NCBI RefSeq assembly: GCF_000716335.1
Contig: NZ_KL591008.1
Coordinates: 167,777-231,776, forward strand
Source: Streptomyces sp. NRRL S-118
GTDB lineage: Bacteria; Actinomycetota; Actinomycetes; Streptomycetales; Streptomycetaceae
Length of the DNA: 64,000 nt
Direction of reading: 5' to 3'
The translations under genes were made by a program, and so were the position numbers. Below the pieces are notes generated by a model. That model ran no database searches. It saw only the letters and a program-made list of their open reading frames with translations, and had not been told where the DNA came from. Below, piece after piece: positions 26,876 to 36,700 of this stretch (the stretch's first letter is position 1; each line of letters starts with the position of its first letter).

Positions 26876-27799
26876 TCAGGCGTTGCCGGAGTGGAGACGG
26901 GCTGCGACGTCCGCGATCACCTGCGGCCCCACCCGGCAGCAGCCGCCGATCAGCCGGGCCCCGTCCTGCCGCCATGCCGTCACCCGCTCCGCCGAGAACG
27001 TCACCCGCCCCCGCCACGCGTGTGCCGCCGCGTCCCACTCCTCGCCGCTGTTGGGGTACACGACCACGGGTTTGCCCGTGATCCGTGCCGCGAGGGCGAC
27101 CGCGCGGTCGGCGTCCTCGGGGGCGCAGCAGTTCACCCCGACGGCCACGACCTCGTCGACGCCGGCCGCGAGGGCGAACGCCTCCGCGAGCGGCTGCCCG
27201 GCGCGCGTGCGGTCCCCGGCCACGGTGTACGACAGCCACGCCGGTACGCCGAGCCCGCGCACCGCCCGCAGCAGCGCACGGGCCTCGTCCGTGTCCGGCA
27301 CGGTCTCCAGCGCCAGCACGTCCGGCCGGGCGGCGGCCAGCACCTCCAGCCGCGGCCGGTGGAACCGCTCCAGCTCGCCGGTGCCCAGCCCGTACCGGCC
27401 GCGGTACTCCGAGCCGTCGGCCAGCATCGCCCCGTACGGCCCCGCCGACGCCGCCACCCACAGCGGCCGCCCGGCCTCCGCCCGGCGCGCCGCCTCCCGT
27501 GCCGACTCCACGCTCAGCGCCAGCAGGTCGGCGGCGCGGTCGTGGCCGATGCCGCGCCGCGCGAAGCCCTCGAACGTCGCCTGGTAGCTGGAAGTGATCA
27601 CGACGTCGGCTCCGGCCTCGTAGTACGCCAGGTGCGCCCGGACGAGCGCCTCGGGCCGCTCGGCCAGGAGCCGCGCCGACCACAGGTCGTCCGTGAGGTC
27701 GTACCCGGCGGCCTCCAACTGGTTGGAGAGCCCCCCGTCCAGGACGAGGGCGGAGCCGGCGGCCAGGGCGTCGGTCAGGGGAGTGTGCGCACTGCTCAT
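26876..27799 (-). CDS. mmuM: Homocysteine S-methyltransferase
   Basis: A 307-residue betaine/homocysteine methyltransferase-type barrel. It has LVLDGGLSNQLEAAGYDLTDDLWSARLL at the start, then DVVITSSYQATFEGF. The zinc site is formed by VGVNCCAP and the late GGCCRVGP, giving the three Cys ligands. VVYPNSGEEWD is also typical. It transfers a methyl group from S-methylmethionine (or SAM) to homocysteine to give methionine in the cytoplasm. ATG 27799 gives the family's normal length; the upstream extension to 27913 has no family sequence. No S-methylmethionine permease gene lies beside it. Gene remnants lie on both sides. Confidence 0.9.
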   Translation of the reverse strand: MSSAHTPLTDALAAGSALVLDGGLSNQLEAAGYDLTDDLWSARLLAERPEALVRAHLAYYEAGADVVITSSYQATFEGFARRGIGHDRAADLLALSVESAREAARRAEAGRPLWVAASAGPYGAMLADGSEYRGRYGLGTGELERFHRPRLEVLAAARPDVLALETVPDTDEARALLRAVRGLGVPAWLSYTVAGDRTRAGQPLAEAFALAAGVDEVVAVGVNCCAPEDADRAVALAARITGKPVVVYPNSGEEWDAAAHAWRGRVTFSAERVTAWRQDGARLIGGCCRVGPQVIADVAARLHSGNA

Positions 27800-27847
27800 G
27801 CGGCCGAAGCTAGCCGAACGGGCGCCCGCGGACCGGTTCGCCACCGG

Positions 27848-27991
27848 GAGGCGCTGGGACCGGACGCCTCGAAGGCCCTCCACCTGACGGACGAGAAGCG
27901 CGACAACACCCACATGTCCGTCCGGGGCGCCACCGAGTACGCCGCGCTCGTCGCCGGTGGACTGGCCGCTCAGGGACTGATCAGCCCCTGA
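27848..27991 (+). pseudogene. C-terminal remnant of a rhamnogalacturonan acetylesterase-like (GDSL) gene
   Basis: One plus-strand frame ends with KALHLTDEKRDNTHMSVRGATEYAALVAGGLAAQ before a stop. This matches the end of GDSL/SGNH acetylesterases, where Asp-x-x-His (here DNTH) gives the catalytic acid and His. No start, no GDSL nucleophile block and no earlier part of the enzyme can be found upstream, where the mmuM gene runs in the other direction. I read it as a truncated remnant. Confidence 0.65.
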
Positions 27992-28045
27992 GCGAGGGGG
28001 GTGTCTCCCGGCCCGGCCCCGGGCCGTGTCCTGACCGCCCCGCCC

Positions 28046-28071
28046 GTCCGCCGGGCGGGCCGCCGGCGGAC
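28046..28071. terminator. Hairpin behind the LuxR-type regulator gene
   Basis: GTCCGCCGG (28046-28054) pairs perfectly with 28063-28071 around an 8-base loop, 20 bases past the stop of the leftward regulator gene. Confidence 0.6.
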
Positions 28072-28091
28072 CTCTGCGGACGTGCCAGGCC

Positions 28092-30881
28092 CTAGACCGG
28101 GTGGTTGAGCGCCGTCGCGAGCTGGGCGCGGGAGCGGACGTCGAGCTTCTGGTAGATCCGCGTCAGCCGCGCCTCGACCGTCTTCACGCTCAGGTACAGC
28201 CGGGCCGCCGCCTCCTGATTGCTCGCCCCCTCACCGACGAGCCGCGCCAGGTGCAGCTCCGCCTCCGTGAGCCGGGACAGGGCCGCGTTGCCCGCGCCCG
28301 GCGCGGCCGGCGCCGGCTCGGCGTAGGAGGGGTTCTCGGCGGTCAGGGCCAGCCACGGCACGGCTCCCGCGCGCTCGAAGACGGTCGCCGCCGCGTGCAG
28401 GGCCTGCTGCGCGGCCGACCGCCTGCGGCGCCTGCGCTCCACGCGCGACAAGGCGATCAGGCAGCGCCCCTGCTCCAGCACCAGCCCCTGCGCACCGAAC
28501 CGGTCGGCCGTCTCCGCGAGCAGCGCCACCGACTCGTCGGTCTTGCCGCCGGCCGCCAGGCACAGCCCGTACGCGCGGTCGAAGCCCAGCAGCACCGTCG
28601 TACGGCCCAGGCGCTCGGCGACCGGGCCCACGTCGGCGAGCAGCGCCTCCGCCTCGTCCCGGGCGTCGTTCGCCAGCAGCGCCTCGGCGAGCTCCTCGTG
28701 CCAGCGCAGCATCGACGGGTCCACCGCGCACCGGGCGCGCTCGGCATCGCGCACGCGGCGCAGCGTCTCCAGCGCCCCCGCCACGTCCCCGGTGACCAAC
28801 TGGACACGGCCCAGCGCGTACAGGCTGCGCGAGAGGAAGACGTGGTCGCCCTCCTCCTCCGACGCCTGCACGCTGCGCCGCGCGTATCCGGCGGCCCGCG
28901 CGAAGCTGCCCCCCGCCGTCTCCGCCAGCGCCAGCACGTACCACGCGGGGCCGGGCGACAGGCCCGCCTCCAGGGTGAGGGCGAGGGACCGCCCGGCGTG
29001 CGCCAGGGCCGCCGCGCACTGGCCCCGCCGGGCCTCGACCTCGGCGAGGGTGTTCAGCAGCTCGATGGCGTCCTCGACCGGGCCGCGCTGCTCGACCAGG
29101 GGCAGGAGGGCGTGCACCCGGTCGCGCGCCTCCCCGAGCCGGTCGTCGAAGAGTGCGTGACGGATGGTCAGGATCTGCGCCGTGTTGCGCACGCCCAACG
29201 GCCGGTCGGTCATCTCCAGGGTCCTCGCCCGGGCGAGCGTCCGCTCGGCGTCCGGCGAGCCCAGCACCCGGTCCATCCGGGCCTGCTGCGTCAGTGCCTT
29301 CGCCGCCGTGTGCCGGTCGCCCACCGACGTTGCCAGTTCGGCCGACTCGACCGCCGCGGCCCGGGACCGCACCGGATCGCCGTCCGCGAGCACGTACTTC
29401 ACCGCGAGCCGCAGCAGGACGGCGGCGCGCAGGCCCGGGTCGCCGTCGGAGTCCTCGGTGGCGTGCACGTACAGCTCGTCGAGGTCCGTCAGCCCCTGCC
29501 CGGCCGTGTCCAGTACGGCGAGCCGGGCGCGCACCCGGTCCGCGGGCGCCGCGTCCCGCGCCAGCAGGTCGGCGGCGGCGCGCATCGCGAGGTCGGCCCG
29601 GGCCGCGCGGGCGGCCTCCTCGGCGGCGTCCACCAGCCGCGCGATCCGCCGATCCCCGAGCCGCACCGGGGTCGACTCCGCGGCGAGGAGCGCCAGTTCG
29701 GCGGCGAGCGCGCTGTTGCCGCGGCGGCGCGCGGTGTCCGCGGCCGCGGCGACCTCGGCGGCGAGGTCCTCGTCCGGCACATCGGTGGCGAGCGCCCGGT
29801 GCCGTACCTCCTCGACCGGGTCGTCCACCACCCGGGCGAGCGCCGCATGCCCGGCACTGCGTTCGGTCCAGCACGTGTCGTGGACGAGCGTGGAGGGCAG
29901 CAGGCCCGCCGTGAACGCGACCGTCCCGTCCTCGGTCACCGATATCAGCCCGGCGCGCTCGGCCGCCGCCAGCTCCGCCTCCGCGGTGGGGCGCCCGGCC
30001 CGGCGTATCAGCGCGGCCGTCGGGCGCAGCGCCAGGGCGGCGAGCAGCAGCGCGGCGCGCACGGCGGGGGAGGCGGGGGCGAGCATCCGGCGTGCGAGGT
30101 CGCGGGCGCGGCCGGACAGCGGGAGCGCCTCGGCGTGGTGCACGGGGGTGCGCGCGTCGGCGAGGGAGCGGCCGACGGCGAGCGCGAGCCGGGGGTTTCC
30201 GCCACTGGTGCGGTGGATCCGCCCGGCCATCCGGGACGGCAGACGGTGGTGGACCAGGAGTTCCGCGATCTCGTCGGCGTGCAGCGGCGGTACGAGCAGG
30301 ACGTCGGCCTCGGAGGGCACCCACAGCGTGAAGGAGGCGCCGTCGACGTACGGGTCCGGCGTCTCGACGGCGAGGACCCGCAGCTCGGCCGGGGCCAGGT
30401 GCAGCGCGAAGCGCAGCAGGTCCGCGCTGTCGGCGTCGATGCGCTGGGCGTCGTCGACGACCAGGAGGACGGGCCCGCGCTCGGCGAGGGTGCGCAGGAT
30501 GCGGGCGATGCCCAGGCGCAGCGCGACGGGATCCCAGCCGGCCTCGGGCGCGGCGGCCTCGCGGCACAGCACCGCGACGGCGGCGCGCTGCGGGTCCGGC
30601 AGCCCGTCCAGGGCGGCGGGGGGCACGGAGGAGACGAGGGCCGCGGCGGCCGCTCCGGCCATGTCCCGGTCGGCGGGCTGCGGGGAGAGCCACAGCACGG
30701 TCTCACCGCGGCAGCCGGCGTGATCGGCCGCCGCCTGGGCGACCTCGGTCTTGCCGATGCCGGCCGGGCCGGTGAGCAGGGCACGGCCGCGGGCGCGCAG
30801 GACCTGGTCCAGGCGCCCGAGGAGATCCTCCCGGCCGACCGGCGCGGTGGGGTACGGAACCGGCCTCACCTGCACCACCAC
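28092..30881 (-). CDS. Large LuxR-family regulator with AAA ATPase domain (LAL type)
   Basis: About 930 residues. An N-terminal ATPase has Walker A LTGPAGIGKTEVAQAAADHAG and a Walker B-like PVLLVVDDAQRIDADS. A long helical, TPR-like middle follows. A C-terminal LuxR helix-turn-helix ends the protein (LTEAELHLARLVGEGASNQEAAARLYLSVKTVEARLTRIYQKLDVRSRAQLATAL). This is the LAL/MalT-like architecture; such proteins often act as pathway activators that bind ATP and an inducer. The start is uncertain: three GTG codons in a row at 30873-30881 precede the conserved PVGRED block, another lies at 30869, and the frame is open to 31004. No clear ribosome site decides. No adjacent biosynthetic cluster points to a target. 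Confidence 0.85.
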   Translation of the reverse strand: MVVQVRPVPYPTAPVGREDLLGRLDQVLRARGRALLTGPAGIGKTEVAQAAADHAGCRGETVLWLSPQPADRDMAGAAAAALVSSVPPAALDGLPDPQRAAVAVLCREAAAPEAGWDPVALRLGIARILRTLAERGPVLLVVDDAQRIDADSADLLRFALHLAPAELRVLAVETPDPYVDGASFTLWVPSEADVLLVPPLHADEIAELLVHHRLPSRMAGRIHRTSGGNPRLALAVGRSLADARTPVHHAEALPLSGRARDLARRMLAPASPAVRAALLLAALALRPTAALIRRAGRPTAEAELAAAERAGLISVTEDGTVAFTAGLLPSTLVHDTCWTERSAGHAALARVVDDPVEEVRHRALATDVPDEDLAAEVAAAADTARRRGNSALAAELALLAAESTPVRLGDRRIARLVDAAEEAARAARADLAMRAAADLLARDAAPADRVRARLAVLDTAGQGLTDLDELYVHATEDSDGDPGLRAAVLLRLAVKYVLADGDPVRSRAAAVESAELATSVGDRHTAAKALTQQARMDRVLGSPDAERTLARARTLEMTDRPLGVRNTAQILTIRHALFDDRLGEARDRVHALLPLVEQRGPVEDAIELLNTLAEVEARRGQCAAALAHAGRSLALTLEAGLSPGPAWYVLALAETAGGSFARAAGYARRSVQASEEEGDHVFLSRSLYALGRVQLVTGDVAGALETLRRVRDAERARCAVDPSMLRWHEELAEALLANDARDEAEALLADVGPVAERLGRTTVLLGFDRAYGLCLAAGGKTDESVALLAETADRFGAQGLVLEQGRCLIALSRVERRRRRRSAAQQALHAAATVFERAGAVPWLALTAENPSYAEPAPAAPGAGNAALSRLTEAELHLARLVGEGASNQEAAARLYLSVKTVEARLTRIYQKLDVRSRAQLATALNHPV

Positions 30882-31076
30882 CCTCGGGACCCGGCGTGTG
30901 CGAACCCCCTGTCCGCGCACCCGCCTGCGAGCAGAGAATACGAACTCGGCCACCGGAGTCCAGGTGTCGTGTCCGGCATGTGGACGCCGCCCCGGCGGAC
31001 ACACTGCGGGGCGTGCCCATGGCTGAGTGCCATGAACACGCCCCTGACCAGCGGTGATGCTGTTACCGCGGGGGTC

Positions 31077-32912
31077 TCAGAAGGTGAGACCCCAGGAGTC
31101 GATGTAGCCGGTGTCACCCGAGGCCACGTCCTGGACGCGGAGCTTCCAGACACCGTTCGCCACCTCGGACGAGGCGTCGACGGAGTACGTCGCGAGGACG
31201 TTGTCGGCCGAGTCGTTGCTGCTGGAGCTCTTCAGGCGGTACGCGGTGCCGTCCGGGGCGACCAGGTCGATGACCAGGTCACCGCGCCAGGTGTGCTTGA
31301 TGTCCACCGCCACCTTCAGGGCGGTGGGGGCGTTGCCGGTCCGGCCGGTGACGGAGATCGAGGACGTGACGGTCGAGTTGTCCACAATCGTCACGTCGGT
31401 GGCGTTGGTGAACGCCGCTCCGGTACCGGGGGTGGTGGTACCGGTCACGGCGTTCACGGTCTTGGCGGCGTCGGCGATGCCGGTGCCGCAGCCGCCGGTG
31501 CAGGTGCCGGGCAGCGGGCGGGCGTTCGACTTGATCGCGGACTCGATCTCGGCCGGGGTCAGCGTCGACTTGGCCGACTTCAGCAGCGCGGCGAGGCCGG
31601 CGATGTGCGGCGCGGCCATCGAGGTGCCCTGGTAGGGCTTGTAGTTCTCCAGCGACTGGGTGGTGGTGCCGGAGTTCAGCGTGGAGAGGATGCCGTTCTC
31701 GGGGGTGGTGACGGTGCCCGGCGTGTCGGTCGCGCGGCGGGTCTCACCGCCCGGGGCCGAGACGTCGATGATGGAGCCGTAGTTCGAGTAGTACGAACGG
31801 TTGCCCTCACGGCTGGTGGACGCCACGTTGATGACGTTCGCGCAGTTGGCGGGCGTGAAGCCGGAGGCGTTGGCGTTGCTGTTGCCCGCCGCGACGACCA
31901 CGGTGGTGCCACGGGCGACGGCGCCGTCGATGGCGTTCCGGTAGACGGTCGGGCAGGTCGAGCTGGCGCCGCCCAGGCTCATGTTGATGACCTTGGCCGG
32001 GGTCGGGTTGACCGGGATGCCCGGCACGGTGCCGCCGGAGGCCCAGGTGATCGCGTCCGCGATGTCCGCGGACGAGCCGCCGCACTTGCCGAGCACGCGG
32101 ACGTGCTGCACCTTCGCGCCGTACGCGATGCCCGCGACGCCCTTGGCGTTGTGGGTCGACGCGGCGATGGTGCCGTGCACGTGGGTGCCGTGCCAGGACG
32201 AGCTGCTCGCCCGGGAGCCGGTGCCGCACTCGCCGTCGGTCGCGTTCCAGTCGCCCTCGTCCTTGGGGTCGCTGTCGCGGCCGCTGCCGTCACGGGCGTC
32301 GGCGGAGCTGGAGATGAAGTCGTAGCCGGCGATGGTGTTCGCGCTCAGGTCCGAGTGCGCGGCGTAGCCGGTGTCGATGACGGCGACGGTGACGCCGCTG
32401 CCGGTCGACTTGTCCCAGGCGGCCGGCACGTTCATGCCGCCGGTGGCCTCGAAGAGGTCCCACTGCTTGGCGTAGTCGGTGTCGTTGGGGGTGACCGCCA
32501 TCGCGTAGGCGCGGATGTCGGGCTCCACGGACGCGACCGCCGGGTCGGCGCGGAAGGCGTCCATGACCTCCGTGACGTCCTGCTTCGTCGCCTTGTCGCC
32601 CAGGTCGACCAGCGCGGCGCCGCTCGCCAGACGGCGCTCGAACGCCAGGCTCTCGCCCGTCTTCGCCGCCTTCTCGGCCGTGTCGCCCTTGGCCGCGCTG
32701 TTCGAGGTGGCCTCGGCCGCACGGGACTTGTAGGTGACGATGACCTTCTCGACCGGCGCGCTGGGCAGCGGTGCCGGCAGGGCCTGGGCGGCCGGTGCGG
32801 TGGGCTGGGGGGTGGCCTCTGCGGCGAGCGCCACCGAGGAGGTGGCGGCCACGCCGATGATCGTGGCACTCGCGGCCACGACGGATATGAGTCTCCGCCT
32901 GGAACCGTTCAA
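31077..32912 (-). CDS. Secreted S8 (subtilisin-like) serine protease with P-domain
   Basis: 611 residues. Signal peptide 1 to about 30 (RRRLISVVAASATIIGVAATSSVALA). An inhibitor I9-like propeptide spans about 55-135 (VEKVIVTYKS to VASVEPD). The S8 catalytic domain has Asp180 in VAVIDTGYAAH, His241 in HGTHVHGT and Ser431 in GTSMAAPH, with Asn344 in AAGNSNA. A C-terminal proprotein-convertase P-domain spans about 500-611 (SSISVTGRTG, IDLVAPDGTAYRL, WKLRVQDVASGDTGYIDSWGLTF). I chose TTG 32912 because AAAGGGAA lies 5 bases upstream and the signal peptide begins there. It is an extracellular protease made as a zymogen. Confidence 0.93.
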   Translation of the reverse strand: MNGSRRRLISVVAASATIIGVAATSSVALAAEATPQPTAPAAQALPAPLPSAPVEKVIVTYKSRAAEATSNSAAKGDTAEKAAKTGESLAFERRLASGAALVDLGDKATKQDVTEVMDAFRADPAVASVEPDIRAYAMAVTPNDTDYAKQWDLFEATGGMNVPAAWDKSTGSGVTVAVIDTGYAAHSDLSANTIAGYDFISSSADARDGSGRDSDPKDEGDWNATDGECGTGSRASSSSWHGTHVHGTIAASTHNAKGVAGIAYGAKVQHVRVLGKCGGSSADIADAITWASGGTVPGIPVNPTPAKVINMSLGGASSTCPTVYRNAIDGAVARGTTVVVAAGNSNANASGFTPANCANVINVASTSREGNRSYYSNYGSIIDVSAPGGETRRATDTPGTVTTPENGILSTLNSGTTTQSLENYKPYQGTSMAAPHIAGLAALLKSAKSTLTPAEIESAIKSNARPLPGTCTGGCGTGIADAAKTVNAVTGTTTPGTGAAFTNATDVTIVDNSTVTSSISVTGRTGNAPTALKVAVDIKHTWRGDLVIDLVAPDGTAYRLKSSSSNDSADNVLATYSVDASSEVANGVWKLRVQDVASGDTGYIDSWGLTF

Positions 32913-33420
32913 GGTGTTCCCTTTCAGGGCGGCTCCGGCGACTCCCGGAGCAGCTGACGGTGCTGGGCGCGGCGGGGGCGGGTGCGGGGACCGCGGGTGG
33001 GGTGCGTCATGGGGGTGACGCCCGCGGTCCCCTGGGCCGGGTATGCCCATGCGCCGCCGCCGGCGCGACGGACCCCGTGGTGGGGCCGTCACCGGTGGCG
33101 CTCAGGGTTACGTGCACCTGACAGCGAAGAGTCAGAGGATGAGAACCGCCGGTGCGGCAGACAGTAGGGAAACCGGAGATGAACCCGATACGGGGGAAAC
33201 CCTTGTCCTCCCCGCAAGAGCCGAGGGACCCCCCTGCCGGAGCCCCCGCCGCCCGCGGAACGACACGCCCCGGCCCCGGTCCGGCCCCGTGGGCCGCGCC
33301 GACCGGAGGCACTGCGTGTGGGCACGCCTCCCCCGGACTTCGCCGCGTCGTGACAGTCCGGGCCGACCGGAGCTGCGGGAGCCGGGGGGCGCGGAAGGCG
33401 CGGGAGGCGTGAGGTCTTCC

Positions 33421-33452
33421 CCTCGGCCCCTCGGCGTGCCGAGGGGCCGAGG
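33421..33452. terminator. Perfect 15-pair hairpin, likely terminator of the DUF4132 gene
   Basis: CCTCGGCCCCTCGGC (33421-33435) is exactly complementary to 33438-33452. It lies about 280 bases after the DUF4132 stop on the minus strand, with repeats in between. Confidence 0.6.
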
Positions 33453-33544
33453 CCATGGCGTGCGGTGCTGCCCAGGGGAAGAATCCGTGCGGAGCACCGA
33501 TCCTACGGGCACGCCGAACCGGACCCGGGCGCCGGTGGGGCGCC

Positions 33545-33719
33545 GGGCCGGCCCGGCGCCGGGGCGCGGTCACGGTGCGGGCCGGGCGGGCCCTTCCGTG
33601 CGGGCTGCCGGGTCACCGTGCGGGGCTGTTCCGTGAGGACATGTCGGCTCACCGGGCGGGGCCGGGCCCGGCGCCGATGGGGCGCGGTCACGGTGCGGGC
33701 CGGGCGGGGCCCTTCCGTG
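33545..33719. repeat. Imperfect ~58-base direct repeat behind the DUF4132 gene
   Basis: Bases 33545-33600 and 33659-33719 are near-identical, differing by two small insertions. The inner 29 bases (33561-33589 and 33679-33707) are the same. The repeat's last part (GCGGGCCCTTCCGTGA) recurs a third time at about 33739-33754, across the gene's 3' end. Confidence 0.75.
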
Positions 33720-33731
33720 AAGGCAGTCAAC

Positions 33732-36700
33732 TCACCGCGCGGGCCCTTCCGTGAGGGCCGTCAGGTCGGCCAGCGCTTCCGAGAGCACCACCGGTGGCAG
33801 GTCTCCCAGGCGCAGGGGGCTGTCCTGCGGCGGGGACCAGGCGGCGGGCCGGTCGTGCAGCCAGACGGCGTCGAGGGGCTGCTCCGGGAAGACGTCGACG
33901 GCGCCCACCGCTATCCCGTCGCGCGGGTTGAGGACCAGGTACCGCTGCGGGCCGAGCTCCTTGGTGAGCCAGCACTCCACACCGGCGTCCTGCGGCTCCC
34001 CGCGCCGCCATCCGCGCCGCTCCAGTCCCAGCAGCCGACCGGTGGGGACGGTGATCCCCTCGAAGCGGGACAACCGCCAGCCCGCCGCCTCCGCCGCGGT
34101 CAGCCGGTACACGGGACGCTCCAGCTGCGGGAACGGCTGCGCGATCCCGTTCCCGGCGAACAGCTCCCGCCAGGCGGGCAGTTCGTCCCCCAGGTGCAGC
34201 GGATGCGCCAGCCGTACGGAGGCGCCGGCGGGCAGCTCGTGACGCCGGTCCGCCACGTCTGCGAAGCCCCCGTCCCCGACCACCCGGAACGCGCGCTCCG
34301 CGTCCCCCCGGCCGGCCAGCCACACCAAGCCCCGTACCGGATGCCGGAGCAGCGGGTGGCCGAGGAGCAGGTCACGGAATTCGTCCGCGCTCCACGTCCG
34401 GCCCGTCACCATCGCGGCCTCCAGGCGCCGCAGCTGGTCCGAGGCGACGGCCCGCGCGTCCTTCTTCAGGGCCAGGAACCGCTTGCGCTCCGCGGCCGCC
34501 AGCTCAGCGTCGTCGGCGGCGCCGGGTTTCGGCAGGTCCTTGCGCCGCCGGCCGCTCCCGTCGAGCACGTACGGCCGCAGCTGCTCGTCGAAGCCGACGG
34601 TGAAGCGCCGCGTGCCGTAGTCCACGACCGTGCTGCCGGCCGCGTCCAGGCCCAGGTCCGGTACGAGGCGGTCGCCGAGCTGCTCGGCGGTCAGTCCGAG
34701 CCGCCGCGCCACCTCGGTGATCCTCTCGTGCGCCCGCGCCTTCAGCGCCTTGAACCGCACGCGCTGCGCGATGCCGTGCAGCTGTGCCAGCGCCTCGTCG
34801 GTGCCGATCGCGGCCAGTACGTCCAGCCCCTCCACCGCGCGGTGGTGCGCGCCCTCACCGGGCCAGGACCGCAGCACCGGGGAGAGCCGCCGTACCGTCC
34901 CGTCGTCGCCGAGCAGTCCGAGGGCGTGCAGCGCCCAGCTCTGCTCGGCGGGCATCCCCGCCGACCGCCACTGTTCGAACAGCGCCCAGCCGAACGCCGC
35001 GAGCGAACCGGGGTCGCACAGGTCCAGCAGCACCGGCACCCCCGGGTACACCTCGCCCGGCCTGCTGACCGCCAGCATGGTCAGCGCGTGCCGTACCGAC
35101 CCGGCGGGCAGTGCGTGACCGCCCGTGCGCAGCAGGACCTGCGGAAGCACCAGGGGGTCGGCCCACTCGGGCAGTACGGGCAGCCTGTCGGGCAGGGCGG
35201 TCAGCAGCGGATCGGCGCCGAGCGCGGCCCCGACCACCTCCGCGGCCTCCTCGCCGTACGCGCCGGCGGCCGCGTCCCGTACCGCCTCGTCCCCGTGCGC
35301 GGCCGCGACGAGCCGCAGCGCGTGCTCGGCGTGGCGCCGTGCGGGCCCCGGCGCGCCGACGGCGTCCGGCACGAGCAGCGCAGCGGCGGCGAGGCCGTGC
35401 CGGGCGAACCACGCCCGGGCCGGGCCGCCCGCCGTCCTCAGCCGCACCGCCCAGTCGGCCATCAGCCGGGCCGTTGCGGCGTCCCGGAACGGCAGCAGCA
35501 GTCCGGCCATCGTGGCCGGGTGGCGGACGGCGGCGCGCTTGAGCACCGGCAGCGCGTCCGTCCCGTACCGCGCGGCGACCGGCCGCAGGGTCTTCTCGCC
35601 CTCCCAGTAGTCGTCCGGCGCCCACGCGGCGAGCAGGGGGCGCAGCACCTCCGCCGGGCCCCGCAGGAACAACTGCGCCGACGACAGGTCCTCCAGCCCG
35701 TAGCGGCGCAGCGCCTCCACGTCCACCTCCATGTCCTGGCCGTCCGCGGCGTGCTGGCGGAGGTACGGCGACCGGGTGGCCGCCCAGGACTCCCGCTCGC
35801 CCGGCAGCCACTCCACCGCCGGTGCGGTCTCCACGCGCAGCCCGGGCACCACCCGCGCGCCGGCCCGCGCGCCGGCGCGGTCCAGCCACGGGGGTGCGGT
35901 GAGCAGCGCGGGCAGTTCCCCGGCCGGTGCGTCGGGGACCCGGTCGGGAGGCTCCAGCAACGACCGGACCACCGCCGCGGCCGGCTCGTCCAGCAGAGGC
36001 AGCGCGGCGGTCACGAGGTCCGTGCGGGCGCCGATGTGCCCGGCCAGGAGCTCCTGCGCCGCTTCGGCGTCCCGGCCGCCCTCGTGGGCGCGGCCGGCCA
36101 GCACCCGCAGCGCGCACACCGGCCGGCGGCTCATCGCCTTCAGCAGTGAGGGCCGTACGTGCTTGTCGTGCGGGCGGGACAGCAGCGCCCGGAACGCGGC
36201 CTCACCCGGCAGCTCGGCCAGTGCCGCCGCCGCGGCCCTGAGGTGTGCCGCGGAGGCGTGCGGACGGTCGAAGACCTCCGCGAGGAGCGGCGCAGCGGCC
36301 GGTCCGAGCCCCTCGGCCACGGTCGCGATCGTCGACGGCGGCCAGGCGATGCCCGCCGTTCCGCCGAGCCGGAGGAGCTGTTCCGGCGAGCTGAGCGAGC
36401 ACAGCAGCATGGAGCGCAGGAACGAGTCACGCCCGGCGAGCGGACCGGGCCCGCCGCAGCACTCGTCGACCCACCCGGTCTCCGTCGGCACCAGGTACGA
36501 CACCACGATCCGGCGCCGCTCACCGTCCCGGGCGTCCGCCAGTGCGTCCACCGCGGCCCGGTACGTCCCCTCGTCGGCCGCGGCCAGCAGCGCCCGGACC
36601 CGGTCGGCCAGGGGGCGGCGCTGCTCGGTGAGGTAGGGCACGTGCGCGGAACCCAGCACCGTGATCGCCGGATCGGACCGGCTGCCGCCGGACTGGATGT

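Larger units (their letters stand above)
32913..33731. other. Long gene-free stretch with repeats and a hairpin
   Basis: 819 bases between the protease start and the DUF4132 stop, both genes leftward. Open frames here are Arg/Pro/Gly-rich shadows with no family sequence. It holds the protease promoter region (left part), a perfect hairpin at 33421-33452 and a direct repeat at 33545-33719. Confidence 0.55.

Noticed and set aside
27848-27991. Short intact gene for a small protein
   Set aside because: No ribosome site or start codon fits; the sequence matches only the last part of a longer esterase.
28101-32957. Plus-strand frame of over 1600 codons
   Set aside because: It is antisense to the LuxR-type regulator and the protease, both of which have full sets of family motifs. 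High GC keeps the frame free of stops.
33043-33636. Frame in the gap between protease and DUF4132 gene
   Set aside because: Arg/Gly/Pro-rich without recognisable sequence; it runs across the hairpin and repeats.
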